Assembly (NCBI GenBank): GCA_021823045.1 | Contig: JAKAPB010000010.1 | Coordinates: 1-13,481 of the forward strand | DNA length: 13,481 bases | Reading direction: 5' to 3' | Source of the DNA: Actinomycetes bacterium | Lineage (GTDB): Bacteria > Actinomycetota > Acidimicrobiia > Acidimicrobiales > Acidimicrobiaceae | Shown: positions 6,446-13,481 of the stretch, piece by piece | Layout of the letters: each line of letters starts with the position of its first letter | Position numbering within the stretch: position 1 is the stretch's first letter | Made by a program: the position numbers and the translations under genes | The notes under the pieces: generated by a model | Databases searched by the model: none | What the model saw: only the letters and a program-made list of their open reading frames with translations | What the model was told of the DNA's origin: nothing

Positions 6446-7309
6446 TTGCGGATAGTCAATCAGCTCGATGAGGCGTACCAGTTATTCAAGGCTGCACGAG
6501 GGGATAGAAAAGTATGCGGACTTGTGCCTACTATGGGTGCATTGCACGAGGGACACCTTCAACTCGTCGATAGAGCGCGCTCCGAATGCGACTTTTTAGC
6601 GGTCTCGATCTTTGTAAATGCAATGCAGTTCAACGACAAGGGCGACCACGAAAGGTACCCAAGGACTGTGCAGATGGACCTTGATCTGCTCGCATTGAAG
6701 GGTGTGGATATGGTCATTCTTCCGACGGACCAGGAGATGCACCCCGAGCCTATCCAGTTTAAAGTGGTCCCATCGGGTCTTTCAGATCTGCTAGAAGGAG
6801 CGTCTAGGCCGGGCCATTTCGCCGGGGTCGCCACCGTGGTGATGAAGCTTTTTCATGTACTGTCTGAGGGGCGCGCCTACTTCGGAGAAAAAGACTTTCA
6901 GCAGTTAGCGATCATCAAAAGGATGGTGGTTGAGTTTCATCTCCCGATAACGGTAGTCGGAGTGGCGATAGTGAGGGAGGAAGATGGCCTAGCGATGTCC
7001 TCAAGGAATAGGCTTTTAAGCAAAGAGGAGAGGGCAGCGGCACCAGCGCTTCACAGCTCGATCGAGGTACTTAGGAGTGCTTACGCCTTAGGGGAGCCAA
7101 GGGTGCAACGGCTCGTTCAGCTAGCTAAAACTGAACTCGCCAAGGAGCCGCTTTTTAGACTCGACTACCTCTGTGTCGTAAATCCGGCTACCCTAGACCT
7201 CTTGGACTTTGCCGAGGACGATTCTAGGGTCCTTGTAGCGGCGAATATCGGCCTGGTTCGATTGATCGACAACTCGGCGGTCGGCGCAATTGATGCCCAA
7301 GAGCGATAA
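6446..7309 (+). CDS. panC: Pantothenate synthetase (pantoate-beta-alanine ligase)
   Basis: Makes pantothenate from pantoate, beta-alanine and ATP through a pantoyl adenylate. The nucleotide site PTMGALHEGH is at 28-37, GASRPGHFAGV at 118-128, YFGEKDFQQL at 145-154 and VREEDGLAMSSRN at 176-188 (the KMSKS-like loop). A small difference is FVNAMQFN at 56-63, where most relatives have VNP before xQF. The length of 287 is normal. The TTG start is preceded by GAGGAG (6435-6440). panD, which supplies beta-alanine and often follows panC in actinobacteria, is missing here, so it must lie elsewhere or be replaced by another beta-alanine source. Confidence 0.96.
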   Translation: MRIVNQLDEAYQLFKAARGDRKVCGLVPTMGALHEGHLQLVDRARSECDFLAVSIFVNAMQFNDKGDHERYPRTVQMDLDLLALKGVDMVILPTDQEMHPEPIQFKVVPSGLSDLLEGASRPGHFAGVATVVMKLFHVLSEGRAYFGEKDFQQLAIIKRMVVEFHLPITVVGVAIVREEDGLAMSSRNRLLSKEERAAAPALHSSIEVLRSAYALGEPRVQRLVQLAKTELAKEPLFRLDYLCVVNPATLDLLDFAEDDSRVLVAANIGLVRLIDNSAVGAIDAQER

Positions 7310-7325
7310 AGGGTGGTGACGGTTA

Positions 7326-8171
7326 GTGCTTTTGACGATCGACGTTGGTAATACACAGACGGTCTTTGGTATCTACTCGAAAGACAGCTTGAAGATCCCT
7401 GACGGAATTGATCCCGGAGCTAAAAGAACCGCCCTTCAGGGACTGACTCACCACTTCCGAATCGCGACCCATACCGATCGGACGCCCGATGAACACGCTC
7501 TACTGCTGTGGCAGTTGCTTTCAATGAGTGGGATAGACGCCGAGAACTCTTTCAGCGGTGCAGTGATCTCGTCATCTGCGCCTAACGTCACATTTTCACT
7601 GAGAAATATGGTAAACAAGTGGCTCAAGCTAGAGCCAGTAGTTGTCGAGCCGGGGATCAAGACTTCAATGCCGATCCTTTACGACAACCCAAAGGAAGTA
7701 GGCGCCGATCGAATCGCAGACGCAGTAGCGGCCCTCGACCTATACGGCGGACCTGCCATTGTCGTGGACTTTGGCACGGCCACGACTTTTGATGCTATTA
7801 ATCAAAAAGGCGAATACTTAGGTGGCTCTATAGCTCCAGGCATTGAAATATCCCTTGATGCGCTATATCGAAATGCCGCTGCGCTCAAGAAGGTTGAGTT
7901 AGTGGCTCCGAGGTCGGTCATCGGAAGGAGTACCACCGAGTCGATTCAGTCGGGTGCTCTATGGGGGTTTGCGGGTCAAACCGACGCAATCTGTGGGCTC
8001 TTTGAAGAGATATTAGGGAAGTCCCACATTATCGGGACCGGCGGGCTTTGCTCCGTGGTAAGTCCATACACCAAGAAGATCGAACATCAGGAGCCCTGGC
8101 TTACGCTGCACGGTTTGAGGATCATCTATGAGAAAAATATATTTACCGGCAAGTTAGAGAAAAAGAGTTAG
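7326..8171 (+). CDS. coaX: Type III pantothenate kinase
   Basis: Phosphorylates pantothenate, the first step of CoA synthesis, with a fold of the ASKHA superfamily. The marks are IDVGNTQTVFG (5-15) with D6, GADR (126-129) and VVDFGTATTFDA (147-157), with the conserved PGIEISLDAL (171-180) and SVIGRSTTESIQSG. At 281 residues it is somewhat longer than usual, partly from an insertion at about 22-40 (rich in Pro, Gly and Asp) between the first strands. The C-terminal TGG motif reads GTGGLCS. The GTG start follows AGGGTGG at 7310-7316. It lies 16 bases behind panC, which makes its substrate. Confidence 0.95.
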   Translation: MLLTIDVGNTQTVFGIYSKDSLKIPDGIDPGAKRTALQGLTHHFRIATHTDRTPDEHALLLWQLLSMSGIDAENSFSGAVISSSAPNVTFSLRNMVNKWLKLEPVVVEPGIKTSMPILYDNPKEVGADRIADAVAALDLYGGPAIVVDFGTATTFDAINQKGEYLGGSIAPGIEISLDALYRNAAALKKVELVAPRSVIGRSTTESIQSGALWGFAGQTDAICGLFEEILGKSHIIGTGGLCSVVSPYTKKIEHQEPWLTLHGLRIIYEKNIFTGKLEKKS

Positions 8172-8174
8172 CAG

Positions 8175-9608
8175 ATGACAGAATCTATGCCCAAGGCCGC
8201 CTCTTTGGAGATCCCCTACTCCTTTGCCGGAACGACGAAGTTGGCCGAGGTCAGGGAGAGATTTTCCGATTTAGCCGTTGATGTGAGGTCTGGGGTCACC
8301 CTCAGGGTCGCAGGAAGGGCGATGCTCATCAGAAGGCAAGGGCGACTCTGCTTCGTCGAACTGCACGACGAGAGCGCAAAGCTGCAGATTATGGCTTCAG
8401 AGAGCGAGACCCGGGATTTTGACGCCTTCTTCTCCCTTTCCTTGGGCGATTGGATTGGCATTGAGGGTGAAGTAATTACTTCAAGGCGTGGTGAGCTCTC
8501 GGTAATGGCGTCGAGCTGGGTGCTGCTAGCGGAAAATAGGCGAGGCTTTGGAGACAAGTATCATGGAATTTCCGATCCGGATCTTCGCTATCGCCAACGC
8601 TACGCAGATCTTTGGGTCAACGAGAAGTCTCGGGAGAATCTGAAGATCCGATTCAAGACCGTCTCGGAGATCAGGAAGTTCCTTGCCGAGCGGGATTTTA
8701 TCGAAGTAGAGACGCCGCTATTGCACCCGATCGCTTCGGGAGCTACAGCGAAGCCCTTCGTTACCCACCACAATGCCCTTTCAATGGACCTCTATTTGAG
8801 GGTTGCCCCGGAGCTGTACCTCAAGAGGCTGATTGTCGGTGGTTTTGAAAAGGTCTATGAAATAGGTAGAAGCTTCAGGAACGAAGGAATTTCGCCCAGA
8901 CATAATCCCGAATTTACCATGCTGGAGCTTTACCAGGCGTATGTGGATTTTTCCTCGATCATGGAACTGACCGAAGAGCTGGTGGCTCAGGTGGCAATAG
9001 GAACTTTGGGCAGTCCGATCATTACCTATCAGGGAATGACAATTGACCTCACCCCACCTTGGAGGAGGGTGACCATGGAAGAGGCAATCTCTGAGGCGAT
9101 CGGATTCGAGGTACGTATGGACATGGGGCGCGAGAAGCTAGCGTCGCTGGTGAAGGAGCGAAATGGTAATGTCGCAGATTCCTATGGAGAAGGAAAGCTG
9201 TTATTGGAGCTCTTTGAGCTGGTCGCCGAGGAAGGTCTAATACAGCCGACCTTTGTATATGACCATCCGGTCGAAATCTCTCCTCTCGCTAGAGATCACA
9301 GGACTAGGCCCAAGTTCGTCGAGAGATTCGAGGCTTTTATCGCTGGCAGGGAACTCGCAAACGCATTTTCGGAACTCGCCGACCCAGACGAGCAAAGGAG
9401 ACGCTTTGAGGAACAGGTCAAGGCGAAAGAGGCCGGAGACGAAGAGGCTATGGGACTCGACCAGGACTATATACGCGCCCTCGAGTATGGCATGCCCCCT
9501 ACTGGCGGCCTAGGAATCGGGATAGACCGCCTGGCTATGCTCTTGTGTGACGAAGCGCAAATTCGCGAAGTAGTAGCTTTCCCAGCCCTCCGCCCCGAGC
9601 AGGACTAG
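8175..9608 (+). CDS. lysS: Lysyl-tRNA synthetase, class II
   Basis: Charges tRNA-Lys. The N-terminal OB-fold anticodon-binding domain covers about 40-115 ([20 protein letters not shown]). The class II core has motif 1 around 175-195 ([18 protein letters not shown]), motif 2 at 234-253 ([14 protein letters not shown] then TMLELY) and motif 3 at 444-452 (GGLGIGIDR). [14 protein letters not shown] and [12 protein letters not shown] are also lysyl-specific. At 477 residues it is slightly shorter than most (about 490-510) because the N-terminal extension is short. The ATG lies three bases behind the coaX stop. The stop overlaps the stop of the opposite-strand polyprenyl synthase gene by four bases, leaving no room for a terminator between them. 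Confidence 0.97.
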   Translation: MTESMPKAASLEIPYSFAGTTKLAEVRERFSDLAVDVRSGVTLRVAGRAMLIRRQGRLCFVELHDESAKLQIMASESETRDFDAFFSLSLGDWIGIEGEVITSRRGELSVMASSWVLLAENRRGFGDKYHGISDPDLRYRQRYADLWVNEKSRENLKIRFKTVSEIRKFLAERDFIEVETPLLHPIASGATAKPFVTHHNALSMDLYLRVAPELYLKRLIVGGFEKVYEIGRSFRNEGISPRHNPEFTMLELYQAYVDFSSIMELTEELVAQVAIGTLGSPIITYQGMTIDLTPPWRRVTMEEAISEAIGFEVRMDMGREKLASLVKERNGNVADSYGEGKLLLELFELVAEEGLIQPTFVYDHPVEISPLARDHRTRPKFVERFEAFIAGRELANAFSELADPDEQRRRFEEQVKAKEAGDEEAMGLDQDYIRALEYGMPPTGGLGIGIDRLAMLLCDEAQIREVVAFPALRPEQD

Positions 9609-10612
9609 CTTCGAGCGGCGTCGTCGATGGATCTAAATTCTCCGATGGACCCTAAGAGCCCCTGGCAGAGATCTGCGATCGAGGCCGAATAAGGATCGGC
9701 TAGGTCTGAGGCTAGCTCCCTAGACCTTTGGTAGTACCCCTGTGCGATCTCATAGCAACCATCGATAGATTTAGACTTGATGATCAACTTAGTAGCCAAT
9801 GCCAGGGTCTCTTCTTGTACCTTGTCGTTGAGAATTGCTCTTAGATCTGCGCCAACTTCTGATGATTCTAACGCCAGGATTACTGGTAGGTTGTAGACCC
9901 CTTCGATCAGGTCTTGCCCCGGCAGCTTGCCGAGTTCCTGCCGGCTTGCGGCTAGATCTAAAACATCGTCCCTGATCTGAAAGAGCATTCCGAAGTTGTG
10001 CCCAATCTCGGTCAAGAGGTCGACTCGACTACGCTCACCTTGCGCCGCTAACGCCCCTATTCTCACCGAGGTCGCCATCAGAGAAGCCGTCTTGCCCGAT
10101 ATGGCGTGGTAGTACTCCTCTTTGGTACGGTCTGGATTGAATCCGGCTTTAACCTCTGCGATCTGCCCCTCACACATCTCGGCGAGGGTGTCGGCCAAAA
10201 GCTCGGCGATTTCCGAACCCAATCGGGCTGCTATCCCCGCTGCCCTGGCAAGCAGGAAGTCTCCACTGACGACTGCTATTAGGTTTCCCCAGCGCGCATT
10301 GACCGATACCACGCCTCTTCGCTCGTTCGCCTCATCCATGACGTCGTCATGGTAAAGGGAGGCTAGGTGGACGAGTTCAACTGCGGATGCGCCGCGAATC
10401 ACTCCGATTGTCGCGTCTTTGCCAACTGAGCGAGCAGCCGCAAGTGCGAGTATCGGCCTGATTCTCTTTCCACCGGCTTCGATTAGATGGGTTGCGACTT
10501 CTGAGAGGACTAGGTCTGAAGTCTCGACGGAGAGACGAAGTTCCGTCTCTATTTTCACGAGGTCTTCCCCCGGGACCTTAACTATGTTCAAATTTATCGG
10601 CTGCACTTCCAT
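9605..10612 (-). CDS. Trans-polyprenyl diphosphate synthase (probable menaquinone side chain)
   Basis: An all-trans prenyl chain elongation enzyme that adds isopentenyl diphosphate units to an allylic primer. The first Asp-rich motif is HDDVMD and the second [15 protein letters not shown] near residue 49 and GKTASL also match. No membrane segment is seen. The Asp-rich motifs resemble hepta- and octaprenyl synthases (IspB/HepS/GrcC types), so a role in the menaquinone tail is likely, but chain length cannot be read from the sequence with certainty. The start is either ATG at 10612 or GTG at 10618; neither has a ribosome site, so the mRNA may be leaderless. This gene interrupts the mycobacterial order between lysS and clpC and runs against the cluster. 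About 336 residues, normal length. Confidence 0.93.
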   Translation of the reverse strand: MEVQPINLNIVKVPGEDLVKIETELRLSVETSDLVLSEVATHLIEAGGKRIRPILALAAARSVGKDATIGVIRGASAVELVHLASLYHDDVMDEANERRGVVSVNARWGNLIAVVSGDFLLARAAGIAARLGSEIAELLADTLAEMCEGQIAEVKAGFNPDRTKEEYYHAISGKTASLMATSVRIGALAAQGERSRVDLLTEIGHNFGMLFQIRDDVLDLAASRQELGKLPGQDLIEGVYNLPVILALESSEVGADLRAILNDKVQEETLALATKLIIKSKSIDGCYEIAQGYYQRSRELASDLADPYSASIADLCQGLLGSIGEFRSIDDAARS

Positions 10613-10657
10613 AGACACTAGAGCAAAAGCGAGGATTTGTGCTAAATTGCGCCGATG

Positions 10658-10698
10658 AAACCGTTCTGGAGGAGGAGTGTTCTGGCTTGGGACGGTTT
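10658..10698. repeat. Inverted repeat AAACCGT / ACGGTTT
   Basis: Perfect 7-base arms at 10658-10664 and 10692-10698 with 27 bases between them, in which TTCTGG occurs twice. It lies 46 bases upstream of the prenyl synthase start on the opposite strand, a position suitable for an operator, but no protein can be assigned. Confidence 0.4.
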
Positions 10699-10921
10699 AG
10701 CGTTGTCGTAGCGGAGGCCGACTTTGCGAGGCAGTATGCGGCGCCTTTGTGCTCACGAGGGAGTTCTGCTAATAACAGGAATCTCCGGATATTTATCCTC
10801 CGTAATGCAGTAGCGCAACAGAAAATGGCGGTTTTATACAAAAAATCGGGCTAGAGCCGTTGGGTAGGACCAGGATGAGGCAGATCTAATTGGTAGGCTT
10901 GTAATGCTGCTGTTCGGTTAA

Positions 10922-11089
10922 TCAACCAAAAAGATCGCTTTCGTTGGACTAACCATCAGACTCGATATAGCAATTGCCGGTGGAATCGGTTCAAAATGTA
11001 CTGTGCATCCCACTATGGCGAACCACCACATCGCAGACCATGGCGAGGTGGTGGTACTTGCCAGCTATGCCTTATGGGTATGTCGATAG
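10922..11089 (+). pseudogene. Possible relic of a coaE (dephospho-CoA kinase) N-terminus
   Basis: One open frame without a start codon (a TAA stands just before it) reads KKIAFVGLT, then eight extra residues, then GGIGSKCTV, and later GEVVVLASYAL. Dephospho-CoA kinases begin with a strand ending in VGLT, run straight into GGIGSGKST and then have a GAxVVDAD-like strand. The order and spacing fit a decayed copy with an insertion in front of the P-loop and a lost Gly inside it. There is no continuation of the remaining part that I could recognise in any frame before 11200. The resemblance may be chance, and the DNA also forms a hairpin here. CoaE would belong to the same pathway as the nearby panC and coaX. 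Confidence 0.22.
11022..11055. repeat. Strong imperfect hairpin / inverted repeat
   Basis: ACCACCAC-A-TCGC (11022-11034) pairs with GCGA-G-GTGGTGGT (11043-11055): 12 of 13 positions match, with one A-G mismatch and an 8-base loop. No T run follows on either strand, so it is not a classic intrinsic terminator. It could be an RNA structure or a dyad operator. Confidence 0.6.
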
Positions 11090-11200
11090 GATACCCTCGG
11101 AAGCGAAGTGGTTACGGAGTGACTTTGTGGTCAGGTTTTTTCCAAGATTTTAAAATGATCTTGTGATTTGGCCCGTCAAATAGCTAAGTGCAGAGGCTGA

Positions 11201-11320
11201 GGTGCCGATAAGAGAGGCACGGGACTGTCATCAGTCCCAAGGATTTGGGCCGGGAAGTTTCGGGAGGAATCAGGTGTTTATACCGATAAGAGACCCAAAA
11301 GAGGGAGATTCCCGAAATTT
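11201..11320 (+). promoter_or_regulatory. Structured segment before clpC (candidate cis-regulatory RNA leader)
   Basis: Three consecutive hairpins can be drawn. Stem A: GTGCC (11202-11206) with GGCAC (11216-11220), loop GATAAGAGA. Stem B directly adjacent: GGGACTG (11221-11227) with CAGTCCC (11232-11238), loop TCAT. Stem C: AAGTTTCGGG (11255-11264) with CCCGAAATTT (11311-11320, one G-U), continued inwards after a 3-base bulge by AATC/GATT (11268-11271 with 11307-11310). Inside stem C, GGTG/TACC (11273-11276 with 11281-11284) can form a small hairpin. The motif CCGATAAGAGA occurs at 11205-11215 and again at 11283-11293. I recognise no known riboswitch. Stem C overlaps a SigR-like promoter, so part of the symmetry could act as DNA instead. 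Confidence 0.5.
11252..11278 (+). promoter_or_regulatory. Near-consensus SigR-type promoter upstream of clpC
   Basis: GGGAAG (11252-11257), an 18-base spacer and GTT (11276-11278): one base from the SigR consensus GGGAAT-N18-GTT, with the right spacing and orientation. It would start an mRNA near 11284, about 95 bases before clpC. In Streptomyces the SigR regulon is known to include Clp protease components, which makes the placement sensible. The -35 mismatch keeps confidence moderate. Confidence 0.42.
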
Positions 11321-11378
11321 GGTCTGATCCCCATTAGAATGTTTAATAGTTGGCTACTCCAAAAAGGGAGGCGGAAGC

Positions 11379-13481
11379 TTGTTTGAACGCTTCACTGATC
11401 GGGCCAGAAGGGTTCTAGTTTTGGCTCAGGAAGAAGCCAAGGGTCTGAACCATAACTTCATTGGCACCGAGCATATCCTGCTTGGACTGATTCACGAGGG
11501 CGAAGGCGTAGCGGCCAAGGCTCTCGAGTCCTTGGGTATCTCGCTCGAAGCAGTGAGGGAAAAGGTTGAGGAGACTACTGGTCCACCCAGCGGTACTACC
11601 ACTGGGTCCCCTCCGTTTACCCCTAGGGCAAAGAGGGTTCTTGAACTGTCACTGCGAGAGGCACTTCAGCTCGGTCATAACTATATAGGTACCGAGCACA
11701 TGTTGCTAGGACTAGTCCGCGAGGGCGAAGGAGTGGCGGCGGGAGTCCTCATTAGCCTTGGAGCGGATCTTTCCAGGGTTCGCCAGCAGGTGATCCAGAT
11801 TCTTTCGAGTTCGCAAGGTCGGGAGACCGCTAATGCTGGGGTTGGACAGTCCTCTGGACCCGAGCAACAAGCCGGGGGCTCACCGGTGTTGGATCAGTTC
11901 GGACGGAACCTTACCCAGACGGCGAGGGAGAAAAAGCTAGACCCGGTTGTTGGACGGGAGCGAGAGATCGAAAGGGTTATGCAGGTCCTCTCGAGGAGGA
12001 CTAAGAATAACCCGGTCCTAATCGGCGAGCCAGGGGTCGGCAAGACCGCCATCGTCGAGGGGCTCGCCCAGAAGATCGTCGCTAACGACGTCCCAGATAC
12101 CCTTCGTGGGAAACAGCTTTACACCTTGGATCTCGGCGCTTTGGTGGCTGGGAGCAGATACCGAGGGGACTTCGAGGAGCGCCTGAAAAAGGTGCTCAAA
12201 GAGGTGCGCACAAGGGGCGACATTATACTTTTCATCGATGAGCTGCACACTCTGGTGGGAGCGGGTGCCGCAGAGGGTGCAATAGACGCCGCCTCGATCC
12301 TCAAGCCAATGCTGGCAAGGGGAGAGCTGCAGACCATCGGTGCGACGACCCTAGACGAATATCGCAAGCACCTCGAAAAGGATGCAGCTTTGGAGCGGAG
12401 ATTTCAACCGATAAAGGTTGAGCCTCCATCTTTGGAGCACACGATCGAGATACTCAAGGGCCTTAGGGATCGCTATGAGACCCACCACGGTGTGACGATT
12501 ACCGATCAGGCGCTGGTCGCTGCAGCGAACCTCGCTGATCGTTATATCTCGGACCGCCAACTCCCCGATAAGGCCATCGACCTAATCGATGAGGCGGGTT
12601 CGAGGTTGCGAATTAGACGAATGACTTCACCACCTGAACTGAACGGGATAGATCAAGAGCTCGCCAAGATCAGGAAGGAGAAGGACGCTGCGATCGAAAG
12701 GCAGAACTTCGATGAAGCCAAACGACTGGTGGCAAAGGAGAAAGACAAGCTCGACCAGAAGAGTGCACTAGAGAGTACCTGGAAGGCACAGGGCAAGGAG
12801 CTCTTCGACATTGTCGACGAAGAAGTCATCGCTGAGGTGCTCGCCAACTGGACCGGTATACCGGTCTACAAGCTGACCGAAGAGGAGACGTCCAAGCTCT
12901 TGAGGATGGAGGATGAACTCCATCAGCGGGTTATCGGTCAAGAAGAGGCGATCGCTGGACTTTCCCGGGCTATAAGAAGGACTAGGGCAGGTTTGAAGGA
13001 TCCAAAGAGGCCTTCGGGTTCCTTTATCTTCCTTGGCCCAACCGGTGTCGGAAAGACCGAGCTGGCAAAGACGCTCGCGGCTTTTCTTTTCGGTGACGAG
13101 TCTGCGCTTATTCAACTCGACATGAGCGAGTACATGGAGAAGCATACGGTCTCTAGGCTCGTCGGTTCACCGCCGGGTTACGTAGGCTACGATGAGGGTG
13201 GTCAGTTGACCGAGGCGGTAAGGCGCAAGCCCTTCTCGGTGGTGCTCTTTGACGAGATCGAAAAGGCCCATCCCGATATCTTCAACACTTTGTTGCAGAT
13301 TCTGGAGGATGGACGCCTCACCGATGCCCAAGGCAGATCGGTCGACTTCAAGAACACGGTGCTGATCATGACTTCAAACCTTGGTACAGCCGATCTCAGG
13401 AAGGCATCGGTCGGATTTGCAAAGACGACCGAGGCGGTGACCTACGAACGGATGAAACTCAAGGTTTCTGAGGCGCTCAAG
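11379..13481 (+). CDS. clpC: ClpC AAA+ unfoldase, partial (3' end outside window)
   Basis: The ATPase partner of ClpP: it unfolds proteins and feeds them to the protease, and is central to protein quality control in actinobacteria. 701 codons are present; about 120-150 more are expected. The N domain (about 1-145) has two Clp_N repeats, each with the pattern [11 protein letters not shown] / [11 protein letters not shown]. The first AAA+ domain has Walker A GEPGVGKT (216-223) and Walker B LFIDELH (D287, E288). A coiled middle segment follows at about 425-460 ([18 protein letters not shown]), the short M domain that marks ClpC rather than ClpB. The second AAA+ domain has GPTGVGKT (553-560) and LFDEIEKAH (D625, E626). 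The ClpP-binding loop is not reached. TTG is the start: GGGAGG at 11366-11371 lies 7 bases upstream and the protein then begins with the family's usual FERFTDRAR. Confidence 0.96.
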   Translation, partial: MFERFTDRARRVLVLAQEEAKGLNHNFIGTEHILLGLIHEGEGVAAKALESLGISLEAVREKVEETTGPPSGTTTGSPPFTPRAKRVLELSLREALQLGHNYIGTEHMLLGLVREGEGVAAGVLISLGADLSRVRQQVIQILSSSQGRETANAGVGQSSGPEQQAGGSPVLDQFGRNLTQTAREKKLDPVVGREREIERVMQVLSRRTKNNPVLIGEPGVGKTAIVEGLAQKIVANDVPDTLRGKQLYTLDLGALVAGSRYRGDFEERLKKVLKEVRTRGDIILFIDELHTLVGAGAAEGAIDAASILKPMLARGELQTIGATTLDEYRKHLEKDAALERRFQPIKVEPPSLEHTIEILKGLRDRYETHHGVTITDQALVAAANLADRYISDRQLPDKAIDLIDEAGSRLRIRRMTSPPELNGIDQELAKIRKEKDAAIERQNFDEAKRLVAKEKDKLDQKSALESTWKAQGKELFDIVDEEVIAEVLANWTGIPVYKLTEEETSKLLRMEDELHQRVIGQEEAIAGLSRAIRRTRAGLKDPKRPSGSFIFLGPTGVGKTELAKTLAAFLFGDESALIQLDMSEYMEKHTVSRLVGSPPGYVGYDEGGQLTEAVRRKPFSVVLFDEIEKAHPDIFNTLLQILEDGRLTDAQGRSVDFKNTVLIMTSNLGTADLRKASVGFAKTTEAVTYERMKLKVSEALK

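Larger units (their letters stand above)
10619..11378. other. Gene-poor intergenic region between the prenyl synthase gene and clpC
   Basis: About 760 bases with no gene I can support. Contents from left to right: an AAACCGT/ACGGTTT inverted repeat; a GGATATTTATCC palindrome (10787-10798); a broken frame resembling dephospho-CoA kinase (10922-11089); a strong imperfect hairpin (11022-11055); a weak TGAC/GTCA hairpin (11120-11133) followed by T6, which could be a poor terminator; a CAAGAT/ATCTTG hairpin (11143-11163); TAAAAT (11151-11156), a possible -10 without a good -35; then the structured clpC leader. The promoter of the minus-strand gene must lie at the left end, but I could not identify it. 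Confidence 0.7.

Noticed and set aside
10778..10803. GGAAT-N18-CGT as another SigR-type promoter
   Set aside because: The -10 does not match GTT, and no gene starts soon downstream; clpC is almost 600 bases away.
10639..10854. Plus-strand frame of up to 71 codons (with a TTG start at 10687 after GGAGGAGG)
   Set aside because: No recognisable domain, no start agreement, codon use unlike the neighbours, and it lies in the upstream region of the minus-strand gene. The ribosome-site-like stretch alone is too little to call a gene.
10841..10862. Minus-strand terminator (GGCT/AGCC followed by six T)
   Set aside because: The stem leaves a loop of only two bases, and no minus-strand gene ends there.
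11201..11320. Cobalamin, lysine or c-di-AMP riboswitch
   Set aside because: Short resemblances such as GAGGTGC and GGACTGTC are present, but the conserved cores and arrangement of those classes are not.
1..13481. CRISPR arrays, insertion sequences, prophage or toxin-antitoxin genes
   Set aside because: No regularly spaced repeats, transposase motifs or flanking duplications were seen on either strand. A tRNA at the left edge alone does not show integration.

Overview
The window looks like chromosomal DNA from an actinobacterium of moderate G+C (about half by eye). From the Thr tRNA to lysS everything reads on the plus strand. The order DUF2342 metalloprotease, tilS, hpt, folE, folP, folB, folK, panC, coaX, lysS, clpC is the order known from Mycobacterium tuberculosis and relatives (Rv3626c to Rv3596c), in a more compact form. 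ftsH, panD, lsr2 and several linker genes that sit in that stretch in mycobacteria are absent. The moderate G+C combined with an actinobacterial gene order suggests a deep-branching actinobacterium, for example Acidimicrobiia; this is inference. Non-ATG starts are common: TTG for the metalloprotease, hpt, panC and clpC; GTG for sigR, rsrA, tilS, folE and coaX.

Region 1 (1-1259): a Thr tRNA, then a SigR/SigH-type redox sigma factor overlapping its zinc-binding anti-sigma factor of the RsrA type, then a 64-residue Cys/His protein. Directly before the small protein is an exact SigR-type promoter, GGGAAT-N18-GTT, placed so that the mRNA would start at or next to the ATG.

Region 2 (1292-9608): a housekeeping string. 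It contains a zinc metalloprotease of the DUF2342 family, tRNA-Ile lysidine synthetase, hypoxanthine phosphoribosyltransferase, four steps of folate synthesis (folE, folP, folB, folK), two steps towards coenzyme A (panC, coaX) and lysyl-tRNA synthetase. Overlaps and short gaps suggest one or a few long transcripts. A minus-strand polyprenyl diphosphate synthase meets lysS tail to tail with a 4-base overlap.

Region 3 (10619-11378): about 760 bases without a convincing gene. It holds a strong imperfect hairpin, a broken reading frame that resembles the N-terminus of dephospho-CoA kinase, and, just before clpC, a compact structured segment. That segment has three hairpins, an 11-base motif repeated in two of them, and a near-consensus SigR-type promoter. 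It is the best candidate here for an undescribed cis-regulatory element.

Region 4 (11379-13481): the first 701 codons of clpC, cut by the window end.

Working idea: the thiol-stress sigma factor at the left controls the small zinc protein, possibly the genes behind it, and clpC at the right end, joining disulfide-stress sensing to protein quality control within one locus.
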